A stretch of DNA of 64,000 nt. Source: Gadus chalcogrammus (taxonomy: Eukaryota > Chordata > Actinopteri > Gadiformes > Gadidae). The stretch lies in the NCBI RefSeq assembly GCF_026213295.1, contig NC_079415.1, positions 19,872,980 to 19,936,979 on the forward strand, written 5' to 3'. Below the pieces are notes generated by a model. It saw nothing but the letters and a program-made list of their open reading frames with translations. It was not told the DNA's origin and made no database searches. The position numbers and the translations under genes were made by a program. This document shows, piece after piece, positions 32,301-39,515 of the stretch. Every line of letters starts with the position of its first letter. Within the stretch, counting starts at the first letter, position 1.

Positions 32301-33370
32301 TAAATCCGCTTTTGAATGTGGAGGTAATTAATGTCATATATTTATGTCCCACCCCCCTGAAAATACAAGAACAAGAGCATGTTCAGTGTCTACACATACA
32401 CATACATTCCATATACTTCACAGTGATAGGTCTTGGTTACTCTTTTCTTTTTCTTCAAATGGGAATTGTGGAAGATGCGCCAGATTGGACATAGGTCTGT
32501 TGTCAAAACCTAAACTTCATTGCTAACCGGATCCTTGTTCAGATTTTCTTTCCTGAGAAACCTTTGTGTTGTTCTTGTTGTTTAAAATGGTCTCAAACAG
32601 TCAAAGCCTTCCCATGCCTCGACATGCATTGTTGATAAGAGGCTGTATAAAATAGGTCTGTTTGCCAACGTTTAGTGCCTGGCCAAGGTAAGAATTTCCC
32701 ATGTAGTTTTACAATAATGAAACTCTGCCACCAACGTGCTGACTTAAAATCGGAAGTAAAATGTATAGCAGCATAGGGCTGTTTGGTTGTGTATTTAAAT
32801 AAAATCACAAATCTTAATAGCTGGTCATGCTGTGCGCATCTTTTTTTTAAGTTAGGGTAACTAAAAGCGGAAAATTAAAGACGAGATTAGCGGTATGATT
32901 CCTAAAGTTTCTTGTATTTTATAACTGCTAAGCGGACTGCGGAGAATCCTAGCTCCATGTAGGCATGGGGGGATGTTTTAATGACGTAGCCACTAGTCTT
33001 CCTACTGTTTGCCCAGATTACCATCCACACACCTAAGCAACCTGAGCACGATCTGATCTGGGACTGTCCAGACCTGAGAGTTAATCCATCATAGCGTGAT
33101 AGGATGACAAGTCAATTGACAAGTGTAACCAAGGCCATATATTCACATAATCGCATCTCATTATTTGAAATTAGTAAGAATCAGATCAGAACTGAATTCA
33201 GAACCAGATTCAGAGCTGGTTGTATGCTCACCGTTGTGTGACATGCCCTCGCTGAGACACTTGTGGAAGCGGCAATACTGGCACTTGTTGCGGTTCTTCT
33301 TGTGGATCCTGCATCTGAGCTCACACTTCTCGTACTCCAGCTTCAGGCGAATCGTTCTCCTGAAGAAACC
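9122..33370 (-). CDS. ppara: Peroxisome proliferator-activated receptor alpha, exons from zinc finger 2 to stop
   Basis: This is a ligand-activated nuclear receptor that pairs with RXR and controls fatty-acid oxidation genes. Five exons (33370-33232, 32171-31966, 31697-31446, 10088-9845, 9366-9122) have consensus AG/GT borders and join without a stop or phase break. The second zinc finger has the PPAR-specific three-residue D-box (C-ELR-C). The LBD keeps the polar network known to bind ligand acids: the Ser in [11 protein letters not shown], the Tyr in KYGVYEALF, the His in TEHAQLVQ and the Tyr in EIYRDMY (AF-2). CCGDRPGL and a YRDMY ending fit alpha better than delta or gamma. Which fish paralogue (a or b) is not resolved. 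The A/B domain and first zinc finger lie beyond 64000, so this is partial. Confidence 0.92.
9845..10088 (-). CDS. ppara: ppara LBD exon beginning VTLLKYG
   Basis: It reads [20 protein letters not shown] through [20 protein letters not shown]. The acceptor is CCCTAG and the donor GTGCGG, a weak but acceptable GT donor. It is preceded by the 21.4-kb transposon-filled intron. Confidence 0.93.
10351..11054. mobile_element. MITE with GGGCCCGGTTCCCGA ends (Harbinger-like)
   Basis: The ends are GGGCCCGGTTCCCGAAACC and its near-complement TCGGGAAACCGGGCCC, giving a 704-bp element in the ppara intron. A minus-strand frame starts MAKNRDKK near 10794, possibly the remnant of an accessory protein. A second, inverted and truncated copy is at 12820-13186. 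No clear target duplication is seen. Confidence 0.75.
11253..11308. repeat. (TAA)n microsatellite
   Basis: About 18 uninterrupted ATA/TAA units at the left border of the next repeat element. Confidence 0.95.
11309..11725. mobile_element. Short interspersed repeat with GGGGTCCAAGC inverted ends
   Basis: AGGGGTCCAAGC (11331-11342) is matched by a perfect inverted copy, GCTTGGACCCCT (11705-11716). The interior contains TATAGCGCCACCTAGTG, a motif common in fish non-autonomous repeats. It is non-coding, and the superfamily is unknown to me. Confidence 0.5.
11875..12475 (+). pseudogene. L1 ORF2 C-terminal remnant
   Basis: Plus-strand frames give [20 protein letters not shown] followed by [12 protein letters not shown] and [13 protein letters not shown]. 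This is the Cys-containing C-terminal tail typical of fish L1 ORF2, with frameshifts between parts. It is opposite in orientation to the large L1 described from 13190 onward. The sequence to 12820 is AT-rich with nothing else recognised. Confidence 0.7.
12820..13186. mobile_element. Second copy of the GGGCCCGG MITE, inverted and truncated
   Basis: The segment GTCGAGCTGACCTCGCCTGC and the terminal AAGGTTTCGGGAAACCC match the reverse complement of 10351-10855. Only the part corresponding to the left two-thirds of the first copy remains. Confidence 0.75.
13190..14348 (-). pseudogene. L1 ORF2 C-terminal part, split by an hAT MITE
   Basis: Minus-strand frames read [39 protein letters not shown] and [13 protein letters not shown] on the right of the [24 protein letters not shown] and [12 protein letters not shown] follow on the left. 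This is the conserved region downstream of the L1 reverse transcriptase. It continues the L1 whose RT lies at 25313-25910; the gypsy element separates them. A segment expected between the two parts is missing, so a deletion accompanied or followed the insertion. Confidence 0.8.
13477..14042. mobile_element. hAT MITE in L1
   Basis: Ends TAGGGCTGGACAAG and CTGCCCAGCCCTA are flanked by an 8-bp target duplication (GTTTTTAC at 13469-13476, GTCTTTAC at 14043-14050, one mismatch). The interior starts and ends with TTAATGCGTTAA/TTAATCGCGATTAA-type sequence. It is non-coding. Confidence 0.88.
14349..15077 (-). repeat. 3' LTR of the outer gypsy element, truncated
   Basis: It matches the other LTR from 21643 to 25312 with the nested insert removed. 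The outer 263 bp (corresponding to 21380-21642) are missing here. It shows the empty site GTGATAACCTTTTC at about 14510 where the other LTR holds the nested element. A 19-bp unit TTCAAGTCTATGTTCGCTC is tandemly repeated at about 14560-14835. Confidence 0.9.
15078..15091 (-). promoter_or_regulatory. Polypurine tract of the outer gypsy element
   Basis: CTAGGGGGGGAGTA on the minus strand immediately precedes the LTR start TGTAACC, the expected place for plus-strand priming. Confidence 0.85.
15088..15531 (-). pseudogene. Gypsy pol C-terminal tail, out of frame
   Basis: This 147-residue frame follows the integrase in a different frame. It ends with [20 protein letters not shown], a C-terminal motif typical of this gypsy group. 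It was probably continuous with the integrase and was separated by an indel near 15500-15530. Confidence 0.75.
15485..16855 (-). pseudogene. Gypsy integrase with catalytic Glu replaced by Lys
   Basis: It has a zinc-binding H2C2 domain (His30, His35, Cys62, Cys65). The catalytic core has Asp96 (CMDYLSIEP) and Asp155 (LHSDQGRDF). At the third catalytic position, in the motif GNPVxRFNR, residue 190 is Lys (codon AAA at 16288-16286), where Glu is required for DDE chemistry. The change needs one G-to-A step. A chromo-like or GPY/F-type C-terminal region ([20 protein letters not shown]) follows. The frame is offset from the RT frame, so an indel lies near 16860. Confidence 0.92.
16810..18795 (-). 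pseudogene. Gypsy reverse transcriptase and RNase H
   Basis: RT motifs occur in order: [10 protein letters not shown] (about residue 122), [11 protein letters not shown] (Asp161), MPQGVTNAP and [11 protein letters not shown] (catalytic Asp pair near 225-226). RNase H follows with [31 protein letters not shown] and NQDADGLSR, all acidic residues present. The 661-residue frame is intact within itself. It is offset from the preceding protease-linker frame (indel near the G7 run at 18744) and from integrase, so no full Gag-Pol could be made. Confidence 0.92.
18662..18985 (-). pseudogene. Protease-RT linker in a third frame
   Basis: [18 protein letters not shown] and [16 protein letters not shown] are the conserved segment between gypsy protease and RT. 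It lies in a frame differing from both neighbours, which places one indel near 18990-19020 and another near 18740-18800. Confidence 0.75.
18792..19736 (-). pseudogene. Gypsy aspartic protease
   Basis: The active-site motif [16 protein letters not shown] has Asp86. [20 protein letters not shown] is the second retropepsin landmark (flap and ILG-like motif). The frame lies -1 relative to gag with an overlap of 49 nt, as expected for programmed -1 frameshifting. It loses the correct frame after VCVLGGVKI. Confidence 0.88.
19688..21295 (-). CDS. PNMA-like Gag of the outer gypsy element
   Basis: 535 residues in one open frame. The N-terminus (about 18-90: [20 protein letters not shown], then [11 protein letters not shown]) has an RRM-like pattern as in the N-terminal domain of PNMA proteins. 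The middle (about 200-370) is a capsid region with [20 protein letters not shown] and [21 protein letters not shown] coiled segment near 420-445 follows, then a CCHC knuckle [14 protein letters not shown] (485-498). PNMA genes are known to derive from a Gypsy12-like gag. Start Met at 21295 precedes [11 protein letters not shown]; Met9 is an alternative start. It is the only intact long ORF of the element. Confidence 0.85.
   Translation of the reverse strand: MHDREPKVKMEYCNRYDVHGQSCLFVSGIDETYSDDYIIDIFEVHGGIVKCIRVPDEIGKPNGRVLVQYRDERSVARMDPDFLGKTFSPDDSNASWHVTAIQEVMAPKPEEQSNPDELKFAAAVAGLSKTRLIQMLQTQLSNLQLGGDTASDEDTNNNVPETPQRPSSLDESLINPPSVQRVIVEHVIKTESQSSYVSKIRTFSGRTPKPNGEVDYETWHTQVELLLSDPSSPDTQKVRKILESLLSPASDLVKSLGIDSPPALYLTQLDAAFGVVADGEQLYAAFLGANQNAGEKSSDYLNRLHLMLDKVITGGGLSIESSNKQLIRQFCRGCWDQTMLIELQLEQKKTNPPSFPELLLLLRQQEDRRLTKLNRMKKHLGSAKAMSHMHTVYGLSHRDDESDETEAALNPKAAKKSLTENQKLAQEVADLKKQLASYKPASKPNEPQHVENLNENPVRGNCMVSNVTNRRIGMNTSNIPRAWFCFKCGEDGHIAALCLNEPNPAAVHQKNLELRERRDQWRMQHQGQPEFSLNR
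21357..21374 (-). promoter_or_regulatory. Primer-binding site of the outer gypsy element
   Basis: TGGCGAGCCAGCCAGGAG on the minus strand starts five bases after the LTR end GGTTACA. The TGG start fits a tRNA 3' CCA. I do not identify the tRNA with confidence. Confidence 0.7.
21836..22225 (+). repeat. 5' LTR of the nested element
   Basis: It begins TGTTACGACCCC and ends GTTTGTGACA. AATAAAA at about 22149-22155 is a candidate poly(A) signal, and GATATAAGCC at about 21941-21950 resembles a TATA box. Confidence 0.93.
22228..22245 (+). promoter_or_regulatory. tRNA-Pro primer-binding site
   Basis: TGGGGGCTCGTCCGGGAT, two bases after the LTR. This is the classical 18-nt complement of the tRNA-Pro 3' end. 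Confidence 0.92.
22916..23617 (+). pseudogene. Gypsy pol fragment: RNase H-integrase linker and integrase N-terminus
   Basis: [20 protein letters not shown] and the following segment precede a stop codon (TAA at 23165-23167). Integrase then resumes: [17 protein letters not shown] and [12 protein letters not shown] form the H2C2 zinc domain, and [20 protein letters not shown] has the first catalytic Asp. The ORF ends in tandem repeats near 23585, so the second Asp and Glu are lost. It belongs to a different gypsy group from the outer element. Confidence 0.88.
23583..23765. repeat. Tandem repeat, GTAGTCCGTAGGTTCTTA unit
   Basis: Imperfect 18-26 bp units of GTAGTCCGTAGGTTCTTA replace the integrase core inside the nested element. 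Confidence 0.9.
23775..24055. repeat. 20-bp minisatellite, GAGTTGGTTGGTATGGTGAT unit
   Basis: About 14 copies of a 20-bp unit that drifts from TTTTGAGAT to TATGGAGAT, TATGGTGAT and TATGGTAAA endings in order, a gradient typical of stepwise unequal duplication. The block between here and the 3' LTR (24056-24341) is unassigned, and a polypurine tract GGAGGGGGG lies at 24342-24350. Confidence 0.93.
25313..25910 (-). pseudogene. L1 reverse transcriptase fragment
   Basis: Minus-strand frames give [49 protein letters not shown] and [14 protein letters not shown] (catalytic YTDD). [20 protein letters not shown] follows just before the gypsy LTR at 25312. Stops and frame changes separate the parts. 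It continues on the far side of the gypsy element at 14348. Confidence 0.88.
25880..26198. mobile_element. MITE fragments
   Basis: AGCACCAGTGTTGGGAAACT at about 25884 resembles the end of a fish hAT MITE. CGGCTTATAGTCCGAAAATT at about 26060 is the end of a repeat that recurs in inverted orientation near 62745 (TTTTCAGACTATAAGCCG). Both are truncated. Confidence 0.5.
26667..27044 (-). pseudogene. THAP-domain ORF, first copy
   Basis: [20 protein letters not shown] is followed by [20 protein letters not shown]. The C-x4-C start, the FHxFP motif and the R..W spacing are THAP zinc-finger hallmarks; THAP domains bind DNA in P and Kolobok transposases. The distal Cys and His of the finger are not present in this frame, so either an exon is missing or it is a relic. 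The natural start is probably the Met before VQCSF. Confidence 0.65.
26756..28205. repeat. Tandem duplication of an exact 725-bp unit
   Basis: Units 26756-27480 and 27481-28205 are nearly identical. Each contains the THAP exon, the right inverted repeat and about 180 bp of flanking L1. The junction sequences share TTTGATGT..AAGCC, pointing to a microhomology-driven event after the transposon had inserted. Confidence 0.93.
27419..27769 (-). pseudogene. THAP-domain ORF, second copy fused to L1-derived sequence
   Basis: It has the same THAP segment as the first copy, but after LWLVAAGF it runs into [19 protein letters not shown], which is L1 flank brought alongside by the tandem duplication. 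The chimaeric frame is a by-product of that event. Confidence 0.7.
28030..28484 (-). pseudogene. L1 ORF1 C-terminal domain
   Basis: [20 protein letters not shown] and [20 protein letters not shown] are typical of the L1 ORF1 C-terminal nucleic-acid-binding domain. It continues an ORF1 whose N-terminal part is at 30730-31330, separated by an hAT insertion at 28493. Confidence 0.82.
28700..29109. mobile_element. hAT MITE with a G-rich minisatellite
   Basis: Ends CAGGGCCGTTG and GACGGCCCTG are bordered by a perfect 8-bp duplication TGTAGCGC (28692-28699, 29110-29117). Confidence 0.92.
28765..29002 (+). repeat. G-run minisatellite
   Basis: Units of about 40-50 bp combine GGAAGGAGCAATTGTTGACG with runs of up to about 18 G. 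The plus strand should form G-quadruplexes; such runs are also error-prone in assembly. Confidence 0.9.
29245..30427. mobile_element. MITE with AGCTGTGTTCGAAATCG ends, long copy
   Basis: The inverted ends AGCTGTGTCCGAAATCG and CGATTTCGAACACAGCT are flanked by the 3-bp duplication ATG (29242-29244, 30428-30430). A shorter copy lies in inverted orientation at 42847-43420 and shares about 300 bp of interior. The 3-bp target fits PIF/Harbinger. It is non-coding, with TATAGTGCACTATA subterminal palindromes. Confidence 0.85.
30730..31330 (-). pseudogene. L1 ORF1 N-terminal and RRM part
   Basis: [20 protein letters not shown] (coiled-coil region) is followed by [20 protein letters not shown] and [20 protein letters not shown], the canonical L1 ORF1 RRM region. 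It contains stops and is split from its C-terminus by the hAT element. Confidence 0.82.
31446..31697 (-). CDS. ppara: ppara LBD exon beginning PFVIHDMET
   Basis: 252 nt, phase 0 at both ends. It reads [20 protein letters not shown] through [20 protein letters not shown] and LNDQ. Relative to the mammalian protein, the loop [18 protein letters not shown] is divergent and Pro/Gly-rich. Confidence 0.93.
31700..31870 (+). repeat. Polypurine tract in a ppara intron
   Basis: About 170 bp of almost pure A/G immediately upstream (in gene orientation) of the PFVIHDMET exon, so the exon's intron side is a very long polypyrimidine tract on the coding strand. Confidence 0.9.
31966..32171 (-). CDS. ppara: ppara hinge exon (AIRFGRIP..)
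   Basis: It reads [18 protein letters not shown] through [19 protein letters not shown]. The first codon (Ala) is split G|CG with the zinc-finger exon. The donor is GTAAGA. The linker [18 protein letters not shown] is divergent from mammals. Confidence 0.93.
32190..33230. other. ppara intron, nothing recognised
   Basis: Intronic sequence between the hinge and zinc-finger exons. No transposon coding region or clear terminal repeats are visible. Confidence 0.5.
33232..33370 (-). CDS. ppara: ppara second zinc finger exon
   Basis: 139 nt beginning [20 protein letters not shown] and ending [16 protein letters not shown]. The finger follows C-x3-C-x9-C-x2-C, the short D-box characteristic of PPARs. 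The exon for the first finger (CEGCK-type) was not found between here and 64000. Confidence 0.94.
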
Positions 33371-33373
33371 CTA

Positions 33374-33950
33374 GGGGAGGAGCAGTGTCAGGTCCAACCA
33401 TCTCCTACTGTACCTGGAGGATACTTCTGAAGATCCCAAGAGATAGTGAATCTGGGCTTCTATAGAGTAGACCATCATATGGGGGGGGGGGGGTGTAGCC
33501 TATCCTGGCTGGGGCTTATAATGTTAGTGGATGGATCAAAAAAATGGGGGAATTTTGTCTCCCTTCCTCTCCTTCGGTTCATGTTGGATGCGATCACAGT
33601 CTTCCTTCTACAGATCGCTGGATACCTACCTCCAAAAAAAACTGAAATCTGAGAAGGTTATCCTTACGGTTGATATAGATGCAATCACCTCTGTGCATCC
33701 TCTATGAACTCACATACACAAGAAGCAGCCCCAATCGAAAATAATCTACCAGAAGCAATTTCCATCTCATGTCCACGCTAGCCAACGGACTCTGATGTCC
33801 TTGACCCGTCCACCAACTGGCCAGAGCCAAGTTCGGCAGTACATCCTTCGGCCAGTGAATCGGTCAGTTTTTCCAAGAAAGAAACCAGGACTGATTCCAC
33901 CCCAACTGTCTCGCTCTTAGAACCCTCCATTCTCATTTGACAGATGAGAT
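33374..33950. other. ppara intron, no gene
   Basis: Non-coding apart from an 11-13 base G run at about 33481. Nothing else is recognised. Confidence 0.4.
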
Positions 33951-34279
33951 CCAAAAGCAGTCCTCAACATTAACGGTTGCCCGCTTGCCCGGGGCAGGTG
34001 AACTCTGTGATCGGGCAACTAAAATGTGACATGTAGTTGCCCGTTCAGGCAAGTGATTTTTTTTCTTTGAAAATACACTAAATTGATAAAATAAACATCC
34101 TCCTATATCGCGGAGGCTGAGCTTTCTACAGCGCTGTGCGCCGTTTTCGGCCAAACAGAATAAGAAGAATCGTAACAATCATTTCCCCTGTCACCTCCGG
34201 CATATAGACATATGTTCCTTTAGCCTCCGAAAACTGGCCAAGTGCCAGGTAAATATAACGCAAAAGAAAGACACCTGAA

Positions 34280-37200
34280 AACGAGACGCCGTCGGGATAC
34301 GAAACTAAAAGGCAAAGGAACCTTTTAATAAGTTGGATTGAGAATATTCCGTGGGTCCATCATGACAAAGAAAAGGATGAGATGTTTTGCTTCACCTGCC
34401 GGGAGTTTCCGACAAAAGCAGACATGTAAGTAGAAACAAAATTCACTATCCCCTTCCTATTTTAACAATATCCTATTTTATTAGGGCAAGTTCTATCTGG
34501 AATAACGTCTCATTAGTGTCTGTCAGCCTGCCCACTGTTCAAGTGTGATGAGTGCGAATAAGTAATCCCGTTTATACCACAGTCACTTTCCAAAGAAAAT
34601 AAATGAATTAATTCATTGATATTTTCATGCGTTTTACAATCCAAATATAACGTTTTTCACAAGCCACAACTTTGTTTCCATGGTAACGCCGGAGGGTTTG
34701 ACTAATACCTGGAACAACCATTACCCTCCCGTAAGGTTCTTATGCAACGGAAACGCTGTTCACTCCTCCAGTAAATAGGATGCACCTTAGGTACGACTTG
34801 GCAACGGGAGGTATTCTAGTCCACTCAGCTATGAGCCAGAGAGCTAACGTTATACATTGTACATATTTATAATTTGAAATTCGTCCCAGCCTTATACCAC
34901 AGATTCTCTAGGGTCTCTAGCACATAACCGCGTTGTCTGATTAAAGTTTAATTCATTTTTCACAATTTATCAGCTCTCGTTTTGAAGACCGAATCACCGC
35001 CTAAAAATGACGAACATTATTCCATGCTGCATATTATGTTGCAAAACAAGAAGTGCCCTTTACCAACTTTTCAACCCTTAATGGCCTGATCAACAGAACT
35101 GGAGGAAGACTTCCAGGCTGTTACCAGTCTGACAAAGCCTGTGCTAGGTATGTAACAGCACTTTTTTACCAACGTTTCCAACCCTTCTTGGCTTAACATT
35201 TATTTACTAAACAAAGAATGTCATCCAATGTAAAATAAAATACACTTCTGTCCAATTTTCAGGTTCATCGTAGACATTTACGATATAGAGAGGGAAAAGT
35301 TGCTGTATAAAATTAAAAAAGCCATATACTTTTCAATTCTCATTGATGGGGCAACAGACAGCACTACAATAGAGAATTAACTCATTTATGTTAGCTTTCT
35401 AGCAACTGATGGGCCAGTCAATACCTACTTGTCTATCGAAGACGTTAAACATGGCAATGCAAATGGCATCCTGGATGCCATCCATGCAGGTACTATAGGG
35501 ATGCAATGAAATACTGCTGATAAATCGATATTTCTCCTTTTAAGCTATCTATTTCATGTAAAATACCTTTGTATATGAAATATGCTAGTCAAATAAAATT
35601 GCCTTGCATAATGTTTATCTAATGATTTACATTTTTCTTTTTTTGTTCAGCTTTTGAGGGAGCTGGCATTATTGATTGGAAGGAGAAATTGGTTGGGTTT
35701 GGCAGTGATGGGGCAGCTGTGAATGTGGGCTGCAGAAATGGCGTTGCAGCGCTTCTGCAGAAGGAACTCAACCACCCCCTCATCTCAATCCACTGTTGCC
35801 CACAGATTAGAGCTTGGCATCGTAAAGGCAATTAAAACAAATGCAGACAATGCTTAAAAACCTGTACGATCAGTACCACTACTCCCCCAAGGCTGTCAGA
35901 GAGCTCAGAATGATTGCAGAGGCACTTGAAGAAAAGTTGTTGAAGCCATCAAATCCACACGGCGCCCGCTGGCTTCCCTATGTGCATCGTGCAATCAAGG
36001 TCAGAACTTTAGTAAATTATTAAACACAACCTGTTGAGTTGATCCTCTTGTTTATAATTTGACCAATAGAAAATGGTGCAATACAGTAATGATAATATCT
36101 TTTACAGATTGGGTGTGACAGCTATCCTGTACTGATTGCACATTTTGAAGAGATGGCGTCTGTGGAGAGGTTCCCTAAGTATGGCGACACATTAGTGCCA
36201 TAATTCACTAATGTGATAAAAGATGCATTCGGGCGTATTATATTATTCCACACACGTAGATATTAACTGCGAGCGGCAAATGATCTCTGCGCGCGCAAAA
36301 CAGCCTCTCGCGCGCGCAAATTACCTCAGCTCGCGCAAAACAGCCTCTCGCGCGCGCAAATCCTCTCGCGAAAGATGTTTTTACGCTCTCGCTCGAATTT
36401 AATTTTGGCACTATGGGGGAGGGAACCAAGGCAGGGCGGGCTTTCCTATGATTGGCCGTTTCTGAAGCGCGATATTTAATTGACAGCCCTCCTCTCATTC
36501 AATTCTGAATTGTACAGTAAATGGCTGAAACGATAGTTACTTATTGTAACTCTAGATTCTATGAGTATAGGCGCAGCCTTTTAAGGCTATCGCTATTGGG
36601 TTATCCCTAGGCGTGAGCCGTAGGACTGAAAAATTTGTAATCCCCGACCACCAACAGCGTGGGCCTCAATTACGTCCGCGTGCGGCGTGCCTCAACGACG
36701 TCCGCATTTTGCAGATATAGTCGGGCGCCGGCGGACGTTCTGCTCCCAATAAACAGCTTTTCTTCAGCTATTTAAAGGACAATGAGGCCGACACTTAAAA
36801 GGCTGCGCCTATACTCATAGAATCTGGAGTTACAATACGTAACTATCGTTTCAGCCATTTACTGTACAATTCAGAATTGAATGAGAGGAGGGCTGAGGAG
36901 GGCTGTCAATCAAATATCGCGCTTCAGAAACGGCCAATCATAAGAAAGCCCGCCCTGCCTTGGTTCCCTCCCCCATAGTGCCAAAATTAAATTCGAGCGA
37001 GAGCGTAAAAACATCTTTCGCGAGAGGTTTTGCGCGCGCTGAGGTAATTTGCGTGTGCGAGAGGCTGTTATGCGCGCGCTGAGGTAATTTGCGCGCGCGA
37101 GAGGCTGTTTTGCACGCTCAGAGATCATTTGCGCGCTCGCAGTTAATATCTACGCGTGTGGAATAATAAAATACTTTTATCACATTAGTGAATTATGGCA

Positions 37201-38450
37201 CTAATGTGTCGCCATACCTAAGCCTTCAGCTGCAGTTCTCGGCAGGGCCAAACGGGTCCTTTCCTTCCGGAAAAGATGCGATAATTTGCTCTTCCTCCAC
37301 TTCAAGTGTGATGTTTTTAACCACCTTACCACCTTGAGCAAAATGTTCCAAAAAGATGACCTGACTGTGCGTCAAGCAGTTGAGAGCCAGGAGGCCCGTT
37401 TCAGGGAACTCACTTCCTTGAGGGTAGACATTGGTCCCCAAATGGCCAAGGACAACCAGGCCATAAAGGAGACTGGCGTGTATAAAGGAGTGAGGTTCCA
37501 GAATCCAACCCACAACACGCTTGAAGCAGAGAGGATCGAGGTGATTCGTAAGAAAAAATTATGTGTGTGTGATTTGGATTGATTGATTAACCTATACAGT
37601 AAATAAGTAATGATTCACTTTAACATTTCCTGTTAACAGATTTGATCAGCAATCATTTGGAAGAGAGGCTGAAGGATCTGCAGCAAGGGGGCATGGTTGC
37701 AAAGTTTAGGGCCTTTGACCCATCGTCCTGGCCAGCATGCAACCGTGCTGACCCAGTTGAAAGTGAGAGGTTCAGGCAGTGTAGTGTCGAAGAGATGAGG
37801 GAGATGGCAACGTTCTATCAGGAGCTATTGAGACAAGCTGGCATTGAAGTCGATGAGGTTTTAGCAGAGTACAACCACTACAAGATCTTTGCCAAGGGAC
37901 GAGCAGCAGTGCCGATGAGGGAGCTCTTCATGAGTGTCTTGCAGTCAGGTGTGAATATAGAGTGTAGAATGTGTGACAGATTAGCAAAGTGCCAAATCAT
38001 ATAAGTTATCTTAGGAGACTTTTCATATCGAGCAGTTCAACACTGGTCATCTTTAAATATTATTTAAAAAAACAACTGGGAGTTAGGTGTGTGACAAATG
38101 TCTCACACATTTGTGTGTGACAAATGACAGAATTTTTTATGGTTACATTTTTTTAATTTATATGAAATTCTCATTTCTGTGTTTCAGAGGAAAGGCGAGA
38201 ACGTTTCAAGAGCTTGGCCCCCCTCATGGAGGCGTACCTGATCCTGCCAGTAAACAAGGCAGAGTGTGAGCAGGGCTTTTCGACAATGAAGAGAGTGAAG
38301 ACTGACTGGAGGTCAAGTCTTTCCTCTCTTCAGCTGCAGAGACTGATGTTCCTGTCAGTGGAGGGCCCCCCACTGGATAAGTTTGAAGCCAAAGCTGCAG
38401 TTCACAGGTGCAGTTTCGGCTGCACCTGTGACCTCAGAGATAAAAGATAA
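34280..38450 (+). pseudogene. ZNF862-like hAT transposase, multi-exon, broken
   Basis: The inferred exons are 34280-34425 (SWIENIPWVHHDKEKDEMFC FTCREF, a TTF-type zinc finger start), 35263-35489 (DGATDSTTIEN then stop; LATDGPVNTYLSIEDVKHGN), 35651-35999 (DWKEKLVGFGSDGAAVNVGC; VAHRLELGIVKAIKTNADNA), 36108-37540 (split by a fold-back element), 37640-37948 and 38188-38450 (LPVNKAECEQGFSTMKRVKT, the hAT C-terminal dimerisation domain, to a stop). Splice sites are mostly consensus. Stops and frameshifts near 35376, 35800 and 35850 show decay. Hobo-Ac transposases cut and paste DNA; this one is dead. TTGCCCG-rich sequence near 33975-34055 may be its 5' terminal region. Confidence 0.85.
36180..37216. 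mobile_element. 1.04-kb fold-back element
   Basis: Two arms of about 420 bp are inverted copies of each other, starting TATGGCGACACATTAGTGCC and ending in its complement. A spacer of about 200 bp lies at 36597-36795. The arms contain repeated GCGCGCAAA..CCTCTCGC motifs. A 6-bp direct repeat CCTAAG flanks it (36174-36179, 37217-37222). It interrupts the hAT coding exon exactly at the codons for FPK|PSAAV. It is non-coding. Confidence 0.9.
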
Positions 38451-38451
38451 A

Positions 38452-38815
38452 GAAGGAAGATATTCGTTGGTTTCAGGGAAGATACTGTAGAATGTACTGT
38501 AGTGACAATACTAAATGTTTATATTCCACCAGGTAGCCAAATTTCCGTTTATAGGAAAATATTTGAATTAATGTCAGAAGCAACAGGCATTGCGGGGGTT
38601 ATTGGAATATACGTATCAATGCAAGATTAGACTACTCAAACTTTAATTTACAAAATAATTAAATTCTTATGTCAAAACTGGTGGTGAAATCCACCCGACT
38701 GGGCGTGATTACACCCATTACTATCATCTTCATGATGTGTACTCAAGAATTTATATATATTTTTAGTTTTTATTAGAGTAGATCAGGCTGAACATTGAAA
38801 TATTGATTTGTCAGA
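38452..38815. other. Unassigned 3' flank of the hAT pseudogene
   Basis: AT-rich, with no feature recognised. It may contain the 3' terminal region of the hAT element. Confidence 0.3.
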
Positions 38816-39515
38816 CCACACCCGCATACACACACACCGCACCCACATGCGCACGAAAATACACCGAAACGCACACACACGCGTGTGCGCACGCCAAGAC
38901 AAAGGCAGCGACACATACACGGAAGCGCACACACACGCACACACACACACGCCCGCGTACACACCCCACATCAAGACAAAGGCAGCGACACACCCGCCCG
39001 ATGTAAGACGTTATGTTTTTAAACATAACGGCTCCGCCATCGACATACGCGCAGGTTAGAAGACACACACGCGCACACACCGCAGCAACCCTCGCCCTTA
39101 AACATAACGGCTCCGCCATTGACACACCCGCAGGTTATAAGACACACACACGGACACACCGCAGCGACCCTTGCCCAGGTAAGACGTTATGTTTTTAAAC
39201 ATAACGTCTCCACCATCGACACACGCGCACAGATAAAAACACACACGCACACATCGCAGTGACACACACGCCCGCGTACACACCGCACATCAAGACAAAG
39301 GCAGCGACACACCCGCAGATGTAAGACGTTATGTTTTTAAACATCACGGCTCCGCCATCGACACACGCAGAGGTAAGAACACACACACACACGCGCACAC
39401 ACCGCAGCGACCCTCGCCCTTAAACATAACGGCTCCGCCATTGACACACGCGCAAGGATAAAAACACACACGCACACACCACAGTGACACATGCCCAGGT
39501 AAGACGTTCTGTCTA
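38815..39515. repeat. Minisatellite with AAACATAACGGCTCCGCCAT core
   Basis: Five copies of AAACATAACGGCTCCGCCAT (about 39017, 39102, 39197, 39336, 39422) are separated by CA-rich ACACACGC-type spacers in 85-140 bp units. Some units are preceded by GTAAGACGTTATGTTTTT, which pairs with the AAACATAACG core to form a hairpin. The left part (38815-39000) is spacer only. Confidence 0.88.

Noticed and set aside
38815..39515. CRISPR-like array
   Set aside because: Units vary from 85 to 140 bp, spacers are simple CA-rich repeats and the context is eukaryotic; it is a minisatellite.
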